Source: Margaritispora aquatica (taxonomy: Eukaryota; Ascomycota; Leotiomycetes; Helotiales; Discinellaceae). Taken from it: DNA of 64,000 bases. Of this stretch, positions 1 to 11,500 are shown one piece after another. Numbering within the stretch: the stretch's first letter is position 1; each line of letters begins with the position of its first letter. The notes under the pieces are model-generated. The model did no database searches. It was not told the DNA's origin and was given only the letters and a program-made list of their open reading frames with translations. Position numbers and translations under genes: made by a program. The stretch is from assembly GCA_007644065.1 (NCBI GenBank), contig VJWN01000011.1, forward strand, positions 1,116,001 through 1,180,000, read 5' to 3'.

Positions 1-1
1 T

Positions 2-3000
2 CTAACAAAGAATAGTCAATGTCTGTGTGGCAACACCATCCGCCCGGAGGCTGGATCTTTGCAGCCCACGACCATCGGTTGCACCCAGATATGTATAGGC
101 GACCAAGCAGAGTTCTGTGGTGGACTTAATTTTGCACAAGTCTTCGAGCTCATCGTCTCGTCTTCCAGCTCGATAGCATTGCCACAATCGAGTACGGTTT
201 TCTCGAGCCGTATTTCATCAGCAGCACCTTCATCAATCAGTATATCGTCTAGCTTGTTGGTGTCAAGTGTTCAAAGCTCTTCGAGTGCGGCGATGAGTCC
301 TTCGTCATCTGCGCAAATGTCCTCAGTTGTTTCATCTTCCACTATCTTCGGGGTTTCGTCATCAATTCCAGCATCAAGTTCGGCCTCGAGTGCCGCTGCC
401 AGCTCCAGTGCCGCAGCTAGTTCGAGTGCTGCGATCTCGAGTGCCGCCGCTAGTTCGAGTATAGCCCCTAGCTCGAGTGCCGCCGCCAGTTCAAGTGCTA
501 TAGAAAGCTCAAGTGCCGTAGCGAGCTCGAGTGCTGCGATCTCGAGTACCGCCGCTAGTTCGAGTATAGCCCCTAGCTCGAGTGCCGCCATCTCGAGTGC
601 CGCCGCCAGCTCAAGTGCTATGGAAAGCTCAAGTGCCGTAGCGAGCTCGAGTGCCGCCGCCAGCTCAAGTGCTATGGAAAGCTCAAGTGCCGTAGCGAGC
701 TCGAGTGCCGCCATCTCGAGTGCCGCCGCCAGCTCAAGTGCTATAGAAAGTTCGAGTGCCGCTATTAGTTCTAGTATAGCCGCGAGTTCGAGCGCTATAG
801 AAAGTTCGAGTGCCGCTATCTCGAGTACCGCCGCAAGTTCGAGTGCTATAGAAAGCTCAAGTGCCGCTGCTAGCTCAAGTGCTATAGAAAGTTCGAGTGC
901 CGCCATCTCGAGTGCCGCCGCCAGCTCAAGTGCTATGGAAAGCTCAAGTGCCGTAGCGAGCTCGAGTGCCGCCATCTCGAGTGCCGCCGCCAGCTCAAGT
1001 GCTATAGAGAGTTCGAGTGCCGCTATCAGTTCTAGTATAGCCGCGAGTTCGAGCGCTATAGAAAGTTCGAGTGCCGCTATCTCGAGTACCGCCGCAAGTT
1101 CGAGTGCTATGGAAAGCTCAAGTGCCGTAGCGAGCTCGAGTGCCGCCATCTCGAGTGCTATAGAAAGTTCGAGTGCCGCTATTAGTTCTAGTATAGCCGC
1201 GAGTTCGAGCGCTATAGAAAGTTCGAGTGCTGCTATCTCGAGTGCCGCCGCCAGTTCGAGTGCCGCCGCCAGTTCAAGTGCTATAGAAAGCTCAAGTGCC
1301 GCTGCCAGCTCAAGTGCCATAGAAAGTTCGAGTGCCGCCATCTCGAGTGCTGCCGCCAGTTCAAGTGCTATAGAAAGCTCAAGTGCCGCCGCCAGCTCAA
1401 GTACTATAGATAGTTCGAGCATTGCTCCTAGCTCAAGTGCTATGATTAGCTCGAATATTATTACTAGCTCCAGCGTCGCCGCCAGTTCTAATGTCGCCAG
1501 TTCCAGTATGATGGAAAGTTCTAGTATGGCTCCCAGCTCGATTGCCGTTAGTTCTAGCACCGCCAGCTCTAGTATTATAGAGAGTTCTAGTATACCTCTC
1601 AGCTCGAGTTTCGTCGCCAGTTCTAGCATAGATCCTAGCTCGAGCGCCGTCGTCAGTTCTAGTGTTATGGACAGCTCTAGCATAGCTCCTAGCTCGAGTA
1701 TTATTATTAGTTCTAGTGCCGATATCAGCTCGAGTATAGCGGTTAGCTCTAATCCTGCGATATCAAGTACAGCTATTGCCTCAAGCGTTGATACCAGCTC
1801 TACTGCTGCTATATCTAGTGCGGCGGCCAGCTCTAGTATTGCAATGTCTAGTCTAGAGGCTAGCTTCAGTCTCGCTGCTAGCTCTGCTGCGGCCAGTTCC
1901 AGTGCTGCTATATCTAGTCTTGCGGCCAGTTCCAGTATTGCTGCAAGTTCTACTGTTGCAATCTCAAGCGCCGCCATGTCTAGTCTTGATGCCAGCTCTA
2001 GTGCTGCCATATCTAGTTTGGAGGCTAGCTCTACTGTTGCTGTATCTAGTCTCGCGGCCAGTTCCAGTCTTGTTGCTAGCTCTACTGCTGCTCTATCTAG
2101 TACGGCGGCTAGCTCTAGCATTGCAATGTCTAGTCTGGAGGCTAGCTCCAGTCTTGCTGCAAGTTCTACTGTTGCAATCTCAAGCGCCGCCATATCTAGT
2201 CTTGATGCTAGCTCTAGTGCTACCATATCCAGTGTTGCTATTTCCAGTGCTGCCATATCTAGTTTGGAGGCTAGTTCCAGTCTCGTGGCTAGTTCCAGTA
2301 TTGCTGCCAGCTCCAGCGCTGCAATCTCAAGCGCCGCCATGTCCAGTCTTGATGCCAGCTCCAGTGCTGCCATATCCAGTGCTGCCATGTCCAGTCCCGT
2401 TGTCAGCGCCAGTGCTTCAGAAATTTCAACACAAGTTGGTAGTGTTTCGCTTTCGAGTAACCTTCCATCCTCTTCTCTGATTGACACCACTGCAGGCAGC
2501 AGCACCGTTGCTGAGGTTTCATCGTCTTCACCTACCGCAGCCGTGCCTACATCTTCATTTGGATCTGGCACAACCACAATGAGTATGGAAGCGTCATCGG
2601 TGGCACCAAGCTTTTCGCCTGCAATGGCCTCGAGCTCGAATTCCATGGAGCTTTCATCGTCAATTATTTCAGTTGGAGGTCAATCCTCCACAATGATGAT
2701 GGACTCTTCTAGTGCTGTACCTGGTATCTCGAGCGCTACACCAAGCGTGTCTTCCTTGGGCTCGATAACCATGTCTCTAGGGCTTTCATCAACTATGGCA
2801 ACAGCAGTTTCCTCTACAAACCAGATGGAGTTGTCTAGCGCTGTCATTGCAGTATCAAGTAATGTGGAAAGCTCATCTGGAGCGGCTGCATCGGCCTCTG
2901 TTTCTTCCTCTCTGGCAGAATCCTCTATGTCGATTTCAGCATCTGTGTCACAGGCACAATCCACTAGCATGATGGTATCAAACTCATTTATTGCTTCGTC

Positions 3001-4126
3001 TGCCCTCTCATCGACATTGAGTACACCGGAAAGCTCTATGACTGCAATCTCAAGCGTCTTGATGATAACAAGTAGCATAAGTAGTGACTTTGCGGTTTCG
3101 ACGTTGGGTTCTTTATCCGCTACAGCATCTGCCAGTCAACCCATCAGCTCTGCATTGATGACATCTGATATCATAAGCAGCTCGTCGATTCAAGATGGTA
3201 GCAGTGTAGCATCATCATCGGTTCCAGGAGTAACAACTTCTCCAGTCTCTAGTCTCACACAGGTTTCCACCTTGCTGCAAAGCTCAGAATTCACCGGCTC
3301 TTCATCGGCATCGCTTCCTCAGTTCACCTCTGTAGGCTCTCAATCCTCTGGCGTTGCGTCTACAGGACCCGATAGTTCTAGTGCTTCCGGCTTGCCAACT
3401 CTGTCTTCGAATGGATTTTCGAGTATGATGGCGTCTTCAGCTTCCTTGACAAATACCGACTTCTCTAACTTTGCTACTGTCTCTTCTTCTTTCTCCAGTA
3501 TGTCACAAGCAATGTCTAGTGGTGTCGACACTCTGAGCTTAGGTTTAACAACATCGGCCGACTTTGGATTCACTTCGTCATCAGCACTTCCTACGCAGAC
3601 TGCCGCGAACAGTATACTATCATCGTCCCTTGATTCCGGGGTTTCGATGTCCACTGCCCAGGTTTCATTTTCTGCATCTTCTCCACTTTCGACGGAAATG
3701 TCGTCGACTGGACTTGGAGCCATGTCAAGTCTTATTTCAAGTGCGGACATATCCATTGACACTCAAAGTTCGTCCCTTACAAATTCTGTGGTGCCATCAA
3801 GCAGCATCGAAACATTTAGTGGCCTTTCGTCATTGCAACTGTCAGCGACAGAACTCAGTGCTACGAGTGTTCAAACATCAGCAGTTGCGTCAATTGCCTC
3901 ATTTTCCATGATCGGTACGTACTCATCCATTCCTTTGTCTACATCATTCCAATCATCACATAATTATCGTATGTCTTCGTCGAGTCCGAATTCCCAAGTG
4001 GGAGACGATGTTTCGACTATCTCACAGGACTATACATATATCCATCCTACCACCTGCCCCGAGTATAAGAAGCCAAGGTTGGTCGTCAAAAGTCGGTTTT
4101 GTATACGTCTCTATCGGCCGGGATAA
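2..4126 (+). CDS. WSC-domain Ser/Ala-rich surface protein, 5' end outside window
   Basis: The frame is open from the window edge, so the start is missing. The first ~47 residues are the C-terminal half of a WSC domain: CLCGN, then GCTQICIGD, then FCGG, which is the usual Cys spacing. After it comes more than 1,250 residues dominated by Ser and Ala with some Thr, Met, Val and Leu, first as tandem blocks and later as less regular Ser/Thr-rich sequence. WSC domains bind carbohydrate in fungal wall sensors and secreted wall proteins, and such Ser-rich stretches are normally O-mannosylated stalks; that role is inference here. No transmembrane helix or GPI signal precedes the stop at 4124-4126, and the last ~20 residues (after YKKPR) look unlike the rest. 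The stop may therefore be a lesion or a missed splice site rather than the native end. The next WSC frame lies 1.46 kb downstream. Confidence 0.7.
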   Translation, partial: LTKNSQCLCGNTIRPEAGSLQPTTIGCTQICIGDQAEFCGGLNFAQVFELIVSSSSSIALPQSSTVFSSRISSAAPSSISISSSLLVSSVQSSSSAAMSPSSSAQMSSVVSSSTIFGVSSSIPASSSASSAAASSSAAASSSAAISSAAASSSIAPSSSAAASSSAIESSSAVASSSAAISSTAASSSIAPSSSAAISSAAASSSAMESSSAVASSSAAASSSAMESSSAVASSSAAISSAAASSSAIESSSAAISSSIAASSSAIESSSAAISSTAASSSAIESSSAAASSSAIESSSAAISSAAASSSAMESSSAVASSSAAISSAAASSSAIESSSAAISSSIAASSSAIESSSAAISSTAASSSAMESSSAVASSSAAISSAIESSSAAISSSIAASSSAIESSSAAISSAAASSSAAASSSAIESSSAAASSSAIESSSAAISSAAASSSAIESSSAAASSSTIDSSSIAPSSSAMISSNIITSSSVAASSNVASSSMMESSSMAPSSIAVSSSTASSSIIESSSIPLSSSFVASSSIDPSSSAVVSSSVMDSSSIAPSSSIIISSSADISSSIAVSSNPAISSTAIASSVDTSSTAAISSAAASSSIAMSSLEASFSLAASSAAASSSAAISSLAASSSIAASSTVAISSAAMSSLDASSSAAISSLEASSTVAVSSLAASSSLVASSTAALSSTAASSSIAMSSLEASSSLAASSTVAISSAAISSLDASSSATISSVAISSAAISSLEASSSLVASSSIAASSSAAISSAAMSSLDASSSAAISSAAMSSPVVSASASEISTQVGSVSLSSNLPSSSLIDTTAGSSTVAEVSSSSPTAAVPTSSFGSGTTTMSMEASSVAPSFSPAMASSSNSMELSSSIISVGGQSSTMMMDSSSAVPGISSATPSVSSLGSITMSLGLSSTMATAVSSTNQMELSSAVIAVSSNVESSSGAAASASVSSSLAESSMSISASVSQAQSTSMMVSNSFIASSALSSTLSTPESSMTAISSVLMITSSISSDFAVSTLGSLSATASASQPISSALMTSDIISSSSIQDGSSVASSSVPGVTTSPVSSLTQVSTLLQSSEFTGSSSASLPQFTSVGSQSSGVASTGPDSSSASGLPTLSSNGFSSMMASSASLTNTDFSNFATVSSSFSSMSQAMSSGVDTLSLGLTTSADFGFTSSSALPTQTAANSILSSSLDSGVSMSTAQVSFSASSPLSTEMSSTGLGAMSSLISSADISIDTQSSSLTNSVVPSSSIETFSGLSSLQLSATELSATSVQTSAVASIASFSMIGTYSSIPLSTSFQSSHNYRMSSSSPNSQVGDDVSTISQDYTYIHPTTCPEYKKPRLVVKSRFCIRLYRPG
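372..1420 (+). repeat. In-frame Ser/Ala minisatellite with higher-order repeats
   Basis: Tandem 15- and 18-nt units encode SSSAA, SSSAAI, SSSAAA, SSSAIE and SSSAVA. They are grouped into larger blocks. The block around CTATAGAAAG TTCGAGTGCC at 741 returns near 1002 (261 nt later) and again near 1158 (156 nt later), both multiples of three. Near-identity of the copies suggests recent expansion by slippage or unequal exchange. Confidence 0.9.
1795..2400 (+). repeat. Second, more diverged Ser-rich repeat zone
   Basis: Blocks encoding SSLEASSSLAASSTVAISS and SSLDASSSAAISSAAMSS recur with substitutions. Codons such as ATATCTAGT and GCCATGTCTAGT alternate. The zone is less uniform than the upstream minisatellite, so it is probably older. 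Confidence 0.8.
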
Positions 4127-5584
4127 TACATCAAATGCCGTGGAATCCTCTACGACTCAGTGCTTGGCTCAAACAATGACGGCTTTCCATCGACAATCAA
4201 TCTATACCTTCCAGGGTCGTCAATACTATTCATTTCCGAGCAGGGGACTTCTGAGTATCTCACTCCACCCCCGACGTCATCAAGCTTTTGGCCTTCGGTT
4301 CCGAGCTCCATATTGCAGCTACCGCAATCCCATGTGCCCCCTTCGATCACACCAATTTCAATGGAGTGTTATAAAGGTTATGATTTTGTCATCAGAATAT
4401 CAGAGACAACAGTCTCCGATTATCTCTCCATATTGCAAGCCATCCAGACTTTGTATTGCAGATGGCGCATGAATATTCCGAAGGGCCTAGCACTCCGTTC
4501 CCATTCACACAAGACATTAGCTCGAAGACAGAATCGTTACAAGGCGTCTCATGGGCAACTTCGCTGCTAGGTATTTGAAATTGTTCTGAACCACTGGTCT
4601 AGAGGATGGCACCATTTCATCTCCATCGCCAAGTGTTAACCTGACCATTGCCTCCGAAGGTATTTCGAGCGCCGCATCTCAGCCTACAACCTATCCTAAA
4701 GACGCTTCTACGCCCTATAAATCATCTTCAGCAGTAATAACCTGAACCACTATGTCTGATTTGACCCTGGACAGTCTGGTATCCAAAATCTCGATATCTA
4801 TGGCTCTTGAGCCCTTGATGAGATTGACGGCGCAAGACATTACTTCCTCAACTCAAATTATCGGTGTCACAACTGCGAGCTATGTATACGGAATGTCAAC
4901 GCACACAAGGGCTTCCCGTTTGAGGTTCAACAGCTCACCCTTGGAGACTCAAATTTGCGTTCAATTCGACGTCGTCTTACATCGTTGATATCTCCAGAAG
5001 TGTTGAATGTAGCACATGTCAATGGCCATCGTCAATACCAGGTAAGTCCGTCAAAACTTTCATATCACCTCTATGCGACGTACTCGCACACAAAGCTCTT
5101 GTCATACAATTTTCTCTCCTACATGGTCAACCTGCCAGCCACAAGGTAGCTTGCCCTGTTCAGAGATTATTTCCGCGACAGTTTCTGCTGTAGTTGGGAA
5201 CTGGACCTCCGGCAGCACACGAGGGAACTTCCACAAAATCACAATAAAAAATGGGCACGGCCGACAGGGGAGTTATGTGCTCCTGGTATACTGGTGAAGC
5301 ATCATCTGTCAATCCGTTCAGGACACTACTTCCGCTGTCGGTGGAGATTCAAATTTGAAATTCGGGATAAAGAAGCATCAGCCTCATCAACGTCATCTCA
5401 TGGTTCCCTGAACCTGTTACCAGGGATCGCCATTTGCGAGATTTTCAATACCGAAGACATTGGTACATGAGATATGCCTTATTAGATTAGCATGTTATCC
5501 AAAATGCGGAGAGGATTCTGAACAGATGAAACGAAGTCTGCTCGTCATATTATCCTCCAGGATCAGTCTACGAGTGCCATATTT
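4127..5584 (+). pseudogene. Degenerate Ser/Thr/Pro-rich coding remnant between the two WSC frames
   Basis: Coding-like fragments appear in changing frames. Around 4110-4180 one frame reads NTSNAVESSTTQ. Around 4240-4370 the original frame reads TSEYLTPPPTSSSF and HVPPSITPIS. At 4623-4743 another frame reads PSVNLTIASEGISSAAS and ends at TGA. Stops separate the pieces, and I found no set of GT-AG introns that joins them cleanly. The simplest view is a decayed middle of one long WSC protein gene. Alternatives are a missed multi-intron structure, assembly errors, or unrelated intergenic DNA. Confidence is low because short Ser-rich stretches arise easily by chance. Confidence 0.35.
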
Positions 5585-8500
5585 GTGCTAGTTTTGCAAC
5601 GTCAAGTGACGTCGATTTGGCAATCGCTCGAGGCAACGTTTATAAAATTTTCAGCTGCTATCTCGTTCTCTACTAATATCTACTCATTAGATGCCCTGTC
5701 ATCGCCGCCTGGCCGTACGACGTCCACTGATGTCCTGAAAAGCTTAGAAGCATCTACCAAGTTAGCCACTACGTCCCTGCCTGGGCTATCTCCTACAAGC
5801 ATAATAGACAGTTCATCTTATCTGACTGCGACACTGCGATCATTTGACTTCCGGGCAAGCGTGATGAGCTTTCCTACTTCGATTGGCATTTTGCCGTCAA
5901 GTACGGTAACCGGAGCTACATCGATCGCGACTGTCAAGACTTCTACGACTTACAACTCCGCAATAATGCAAAAGTCCACTCCTTTATCCTACATGGACAT
6001 GAGTACTCCCTCCACTTTCAATTCGGCTGCTATAACTCCGTTTTATTCAGCAATGATCTCCAAAGACACTTCTTTGTCCTCTGCCGACATTGATATTTCC
6101 TCGTTGGCAACTACGGTACCATCGACCAGGATCGGCGACACATTGCCTCTTAGTACTTCAACGTCAGACGGTGTGATCTGGCCTTCGTTGACAAATTCTG
6201 AAACCACGTCTGGAAAATTGGTGACTTCTACCATCAAGGTTTCACAAATGTCTCTTGAAACCGCTATCTCGATTCACGATACACCTTCGACAACAATACT
6301 ACCGACAAATGAGTTAGTCAAAACCTCAACACGGCCAACGAGTAGCGCTACTTCGCCTCCAAAAGCTTTGATACTGGTTCAAATACCAGAAGGGAACTAC
6401 ACAAATCAAGGTTGCTACCCTGATCCACTCGGTCAAGGTGGACCTTTGACAGGAACTATTCATCTTTATCTTGACCTAAGCATCACAGGATCAGTAATCA
6501 GCTGTTTAACTGCGTGCGGGTCATCAAACTTTGGCGGTCCATATCAATACGCTGGTGTGTCACCAGGATTTTGCTTCTGTGCGACAGCCCTCAACGCTGG
6601 TTTGCCCTCTTCAACTGGTTGTGATGTACCATGCCCTAGCGATCCAAGTGTCACATGTGGAGGTGGTGGACTTCAAGGTCTCCCTATCCGCAAGCGTGCG
6701 GGTTTCTTCATTGAAATCTATATCCTTGTGTTGAATATTGGAACTTTCAATAATCCTATATATACATCTATCACCTCCTATGAGACAATTTTGTCCCAGT
6801 CGGCTTCTCCGACACGCAGCTTGTCGTTGCCGGGAGTTCTCTCCCAATCTTTCAGGAACCAAGATAGTTCCATAGGACAGAGTCAATCGACTATATTGTC
6901 CAGTCTGTCCACAGCCAGTGTTCAATCATCTGGGTCTTCTATTTCTCAACTAGGAAGCACTCTAGCAAGTCCCATGTCCCGCAGTGGCAGCGTTTCTCAA
7001 GCTCATCCGTCTTCGATCTTGAGAAGCATCTCGGAAAGCGTCTCTGGGATTCATACTAGCGCACTCACAGCCATGAGGTCCGGTTTCCCGTCGTCTTCTC
7101 AATTCGCGACCAGAAGTGAATCTTCCAGCCTCGGTTTCGAAACCAGTGGTGCCTCGCTCAACCAGTCTCCCGGATCTTCAGGATCAGTCTCTGCATCTGT
7201 ACAAAGCAGCCAATCTTCTAATCTTGCCGACAACCAAGGATTGACTGCCTCCTCGACGAAACCCACAAGCAATGCAGCGCGTGCTTCGCAATTCACAGAT
7301 TTCTTGTCAAGCCAAGGGGCTCCATCATTGAGAAATTCCTTTCCAAGTTCTTTACTGACTTCTTTAGTTACTCCAACTAGTTCTGCCGATTCGCAATCCA
7401 CGAATGCATCTCCAAGTTCTTTACAAACATTTACAGCCATTGCTTCGAGTATCGCTGTTTCGCAATCCCAAAGTGCTTCGATGAGCTTACAGTCATTTGG
7501 AGTTGCATCACAGTCTACAAGCGCCTCGGCGAGTTCTCCACCGTCATCTTTGGGCTTGTCGTCTAGCTTTGCTATTTCGCAGTCTCAAACTGCCTCGCTA
7601 AGCTTACAATCATCCGAATCTGTTATGCAATCTGGTACGATCTCCATGAGTGGCTCCTCTTTCATGAGCAACACAGGCCCTTCGCAAGTACAACCAGTGA
7701 GCCAATCGGCTTCACAGTCATTAAGTGGTTCTGCCGGTGCTGCTTCTGGAAGTGCTTTTGTTTCGCAATCACAGAGTCTTGCTCCAAGCGTTACTGGATC
7801 TGCCTCGCTCACTCAATCCGAAAATCAAATGTCAAGTGTTTCGACTGGTCAGTCGTCGCTTGTCCTGAGCATATCAGACTTTCAATCTCAAAGCCTTTCG
7901 GCTTCGATGCCCGCTTCAGCTGGCATCTCAAGCAATACGCTTGGCGTCTCATCCTCTCTGGCTTCGATTTCGCCAAGCATCTCTCAACAAGCACTGGCTT
8001 CTAGCGGATCCCCAAGTGCAGGAATATCTATCGACGCCCTCAGCACATCACAAGCAGGCAGTGCGGTGCTATCTGTATCGTTGTCCCTCCAAGGAAGCAA
8101 TAGCGCAGCATTAGTAGCATCATCCTCTTCCGCGCTTCCAATTACCAGCAGTCTAGCATCAATGCCAATGGATTCTGCAGTTTCTTCCCTTCCATCCAAC
8201 AGTATGAGGGCAACCGTATCATCCGATACGAGTATAGCCACTGCGAACCCCAATGCAAGAACCCGCACCATTTCAGATTTCGAGACTCTTTCGGCTAGTG
8301 GATCAATGATTACTTCATCGCCTGGCGCCTCACAGTCAGCTCTTCAATCAGTTTCACAAGCACAGCCTAGCAATAGTCAAGCAAGTCTTGTTTCGAGCCA
8401 AGGACCACTATCTGCGATTTCTCAGAGCATGTCAGTGCCGTCCAATACGCAATCAGCATCCGAGTCGCAAGGCAATAGTGCTCAAACAATTAGTGCTCAA

Positions 8501-11500
8501 ACCAATAGCGCTCAAGCCAGTCTTGTTTCGAGTCAAGGACCATCATCTGCAAATGCTGGAAGTATTTCAGTGCTAGGTCAAAGTACTGCCACGCAGCCAG
8601 CCTCACAAATCCAGAGCAACGGTGCCCAGGCTAGCTCTGCCTCAATGCAAGGACAATCATCTACAATTGCTCAAAGCACTTCTGCACCAGGTCAGGATAG
8701 TTCAATCTTTCAGGTCTCTTCTGGTGCCACATTATCAGCTTCTCAATCCCAAGCCACCAGTGCTCGAGTCACCTTTACTTCGAGCCAGGGCCCATCATCT
8801 GGAGTTGCTGGAAGCATTTCGGTATCAGCTCAAGGGAGTTCAGGAGTTCAGTCATCTTCCCCCACGCAGCTTGCTTCTCAATTACAGACCCAGAGTGCCC
8901 AGACTGATTCTGCCTCCATTCAAGGACAGTCGTCTGGAATTACTCAAAGCATCCTGGTTCAAAGTCAGACTAATTCAATAGCTCAGGCTTCTTCTGCTTC
9001 TGCCACAATGCTAGCTCCACAGATCCAAAGCAACAGTGTTCAACCTAGTTCAATCTCTATGCCAGGACAATCTTCTATGGTTGCTCAAAGTATCTCGGTT
9101 TCAGGACAGAGCATTTCAGGAACACAAATCTCTACTTTTGCAACGCAATCAGCTGCTCCATCGCAGAGCAATGGTGTCATCAGTTCTGTTTCCATCGAAG
9201 GACAAAGTTCTCAGAGCATCTTCATTGCAAGTCAGAGCAATTCAATTGCCCAAGCTTCTTCATCGAACACTGGAACGGCTTCCCAAATGCAAAACAGTCA
9301 GATCCAAGCCAGCTCCGCCTCTGGCCAGAGACAATCATCCGCAGCCACCCTGTCTAATACAGCATCAGCACAAATCAGCTCCGTCATCCAGGTCCCATTC
9401 TCACAGCCAGTATCTGGATCACAGATCGTCAGTTCTCAGGCAAGTCAAAATACAGGATTCAACACCATTTTCCTATCCGGCAGCCAAACTGTCAATACAG
9501 CAACCGTACTCTCTGCCCCGACCTCTGGAACCATGACAGATGTTATCGTCTCATCTGCTTCGTCTGTTTCGGTCCAGGGCACTGCAAATACTCAGAACTC
9601 TTTTAATACATTCGCATCTGCCCAGACCAATACTCAGGCTCCACTTACTGCCTCTGTATCTGCCCAGACCAACACTCAAGATTCATCTGCTTCATTACAG
9701 AGTAATTCCAATGGCCAGGGTACACTTACTGCCTTTGTATCTGCCCAGACCAATACTCAGGGTACAACTGCCTCCGTATCCGCCCAGACCAACAGTCAAG
9801 ACTCATCTGCTGCATTACAGAGCAACTCTAATACACAGAGCTCCTCTGCTACAGCCGCACCTGCTCAGAGTAGCTCAAACACTCAGGAAATTTCCGCTGC
9901 CTCTGTTTCTGCCCAGAGTGCCTCGAATACCCAAAGCACCCCAACTGCTTCCGCATCTTCGCAGACCGACACTCAAGGTTCATCTGCCGCATCCGCTCCT
10001 GTTCAGAGCAACTCAAATGCCCAAAGCCCAACAGCTGCAACTCCTTCTGCCAGCGTCACATTACTTGCATCCCAATCAACTCAACTCTCTAACGCAGCTA
10101 TAAGCCCTGGGTCATCCGTCTTCAACACAAATCTCAATTCTGCGGACCAAAACACGAGGAGCGGCAGTTCCTTGGGCGTGACAGCCAGTCTAACTGTTGC
10201 TCTCAGTAACTCGATTATGTCTCAACCAGCATCAATCTCGAATGCACCTCTCAGCTCTAGCTCATCAGCATTCGATACGAATCTCAATTCTGCGGATCGA
10301 AACACCAGAACCAGCAGTTTCTTTGATGTATCGTCCAGCACAGCGACTGCTCCTATAGCTTCATTTGTATCTCAATCAATCTCAAATGTGGCATCAGCTT
10401 CCAACGCAGCTACAATCTCAAATGCAATCTCAAATATAGCATCAGTCTCTGGTATAGCCTCGAATGTAGCTTCAGCTTCCAATGCAGCTTCAGCCTCAAA
10501 CGCAGCATCAGTCTCTGATACAGCTTCAATATCAAATACAGTATCAGCCTCGAATATGGCTTCAATCTCCAACGGCGTATCAGCTTCGAAGACAGGCTCA
10601 AACGTAGCATCAGCCTCTGATATAGCCTCAATCTTCAATACAGCCTCAAATGTAGCATCAATCTCTAACGGCTTATCGGCTTCGAATACAGCCTCAGCTT
10701 CGACTGCAGCATCAGCATCTAGCGGCGCATCAGCTTCTATTGCAGCCTCGAACGTAGCCACAGTCTCGGATACAGCTTCAATCTCTAACGGCGCATCAGC
10801 TTCGAATGCAGCATCGGCCTCGAACATAGCCTCAATCTCTAACGCAGCATCAGCTTCGAATACAGCATCAGCTTCGAACGCAGCTACAATTTCAAATGTC
10901 ATCCGAAATACAGCATCAGTCTCTGATGCAGCCTCACTCTCGAATGTAGCATCAGTCTCCAATACAGCCTCGAATGCAGCATCAGCCTCAGACGCAGCAT
11001 CAGTCTCGAATACAGTCTCGAATGTGGCAACAGTGTCGAATGCAGCATCACTCTCGAACGCAGCTCTAAGCTCTAGCTCAACAGCATTGGATACGAATCT
11101 CAATTCTGTAGATCGAAACACCAGAACTGACAGCGTCTCGGCAATAACGTCCAGCACTATGACCGCTCTCTCACAGTCTGTTGCTACACCTATCTCCATG
11201 CCAGGTCAGACTTCGACCTCGCCACAACAGACACCTTCCGCACTTCTGTCTTCGACACCACTCATATCGGTCATTCAATCACCAACAACTACTAGCAACC
11301 CGGCTACTATTGTCCCTCCAGCAACGGCTACTACTGTGCAGCTCGTTGCAACGACCACGAAAGTCCTTCCTCCAAGTTCAACGTCAGGCACCTGTGCTGT
11401 ACCATCTGGATTCTATGCCTCACCTGTCGAGGGTATGATCTGCCAGCCCGTGACGGTGGACTGTGCGATCTTGGTGCCCATAACACGCGTGTTTGGGAAT

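Noticed and set aside
1902..2480. 192-codon plus frame rich in Leu/Pro/Val
   Set aside because: Frame shadow of the Ser-rich repeats.
271..2646. 791-codon antisense frame (Leu/Glu/Ala/Ile repeats) opposite the Ser/Ala minisatellite
   Set aside because: It is the mirror of a short repeat unit that lacks stops in several frames; repetition extends it. No independent domain or start context.
9036..10103. Plus frames of 166 and 187 codons inside the second WSC gene
   Set aside because: Alternate-frame readings of Ser/Gln-rich repeats.
10372..11199. 275-codon antisense frame over the Ser-Asn-Ala repeats
   Set aside because: Repeat-driven open frame, as above.
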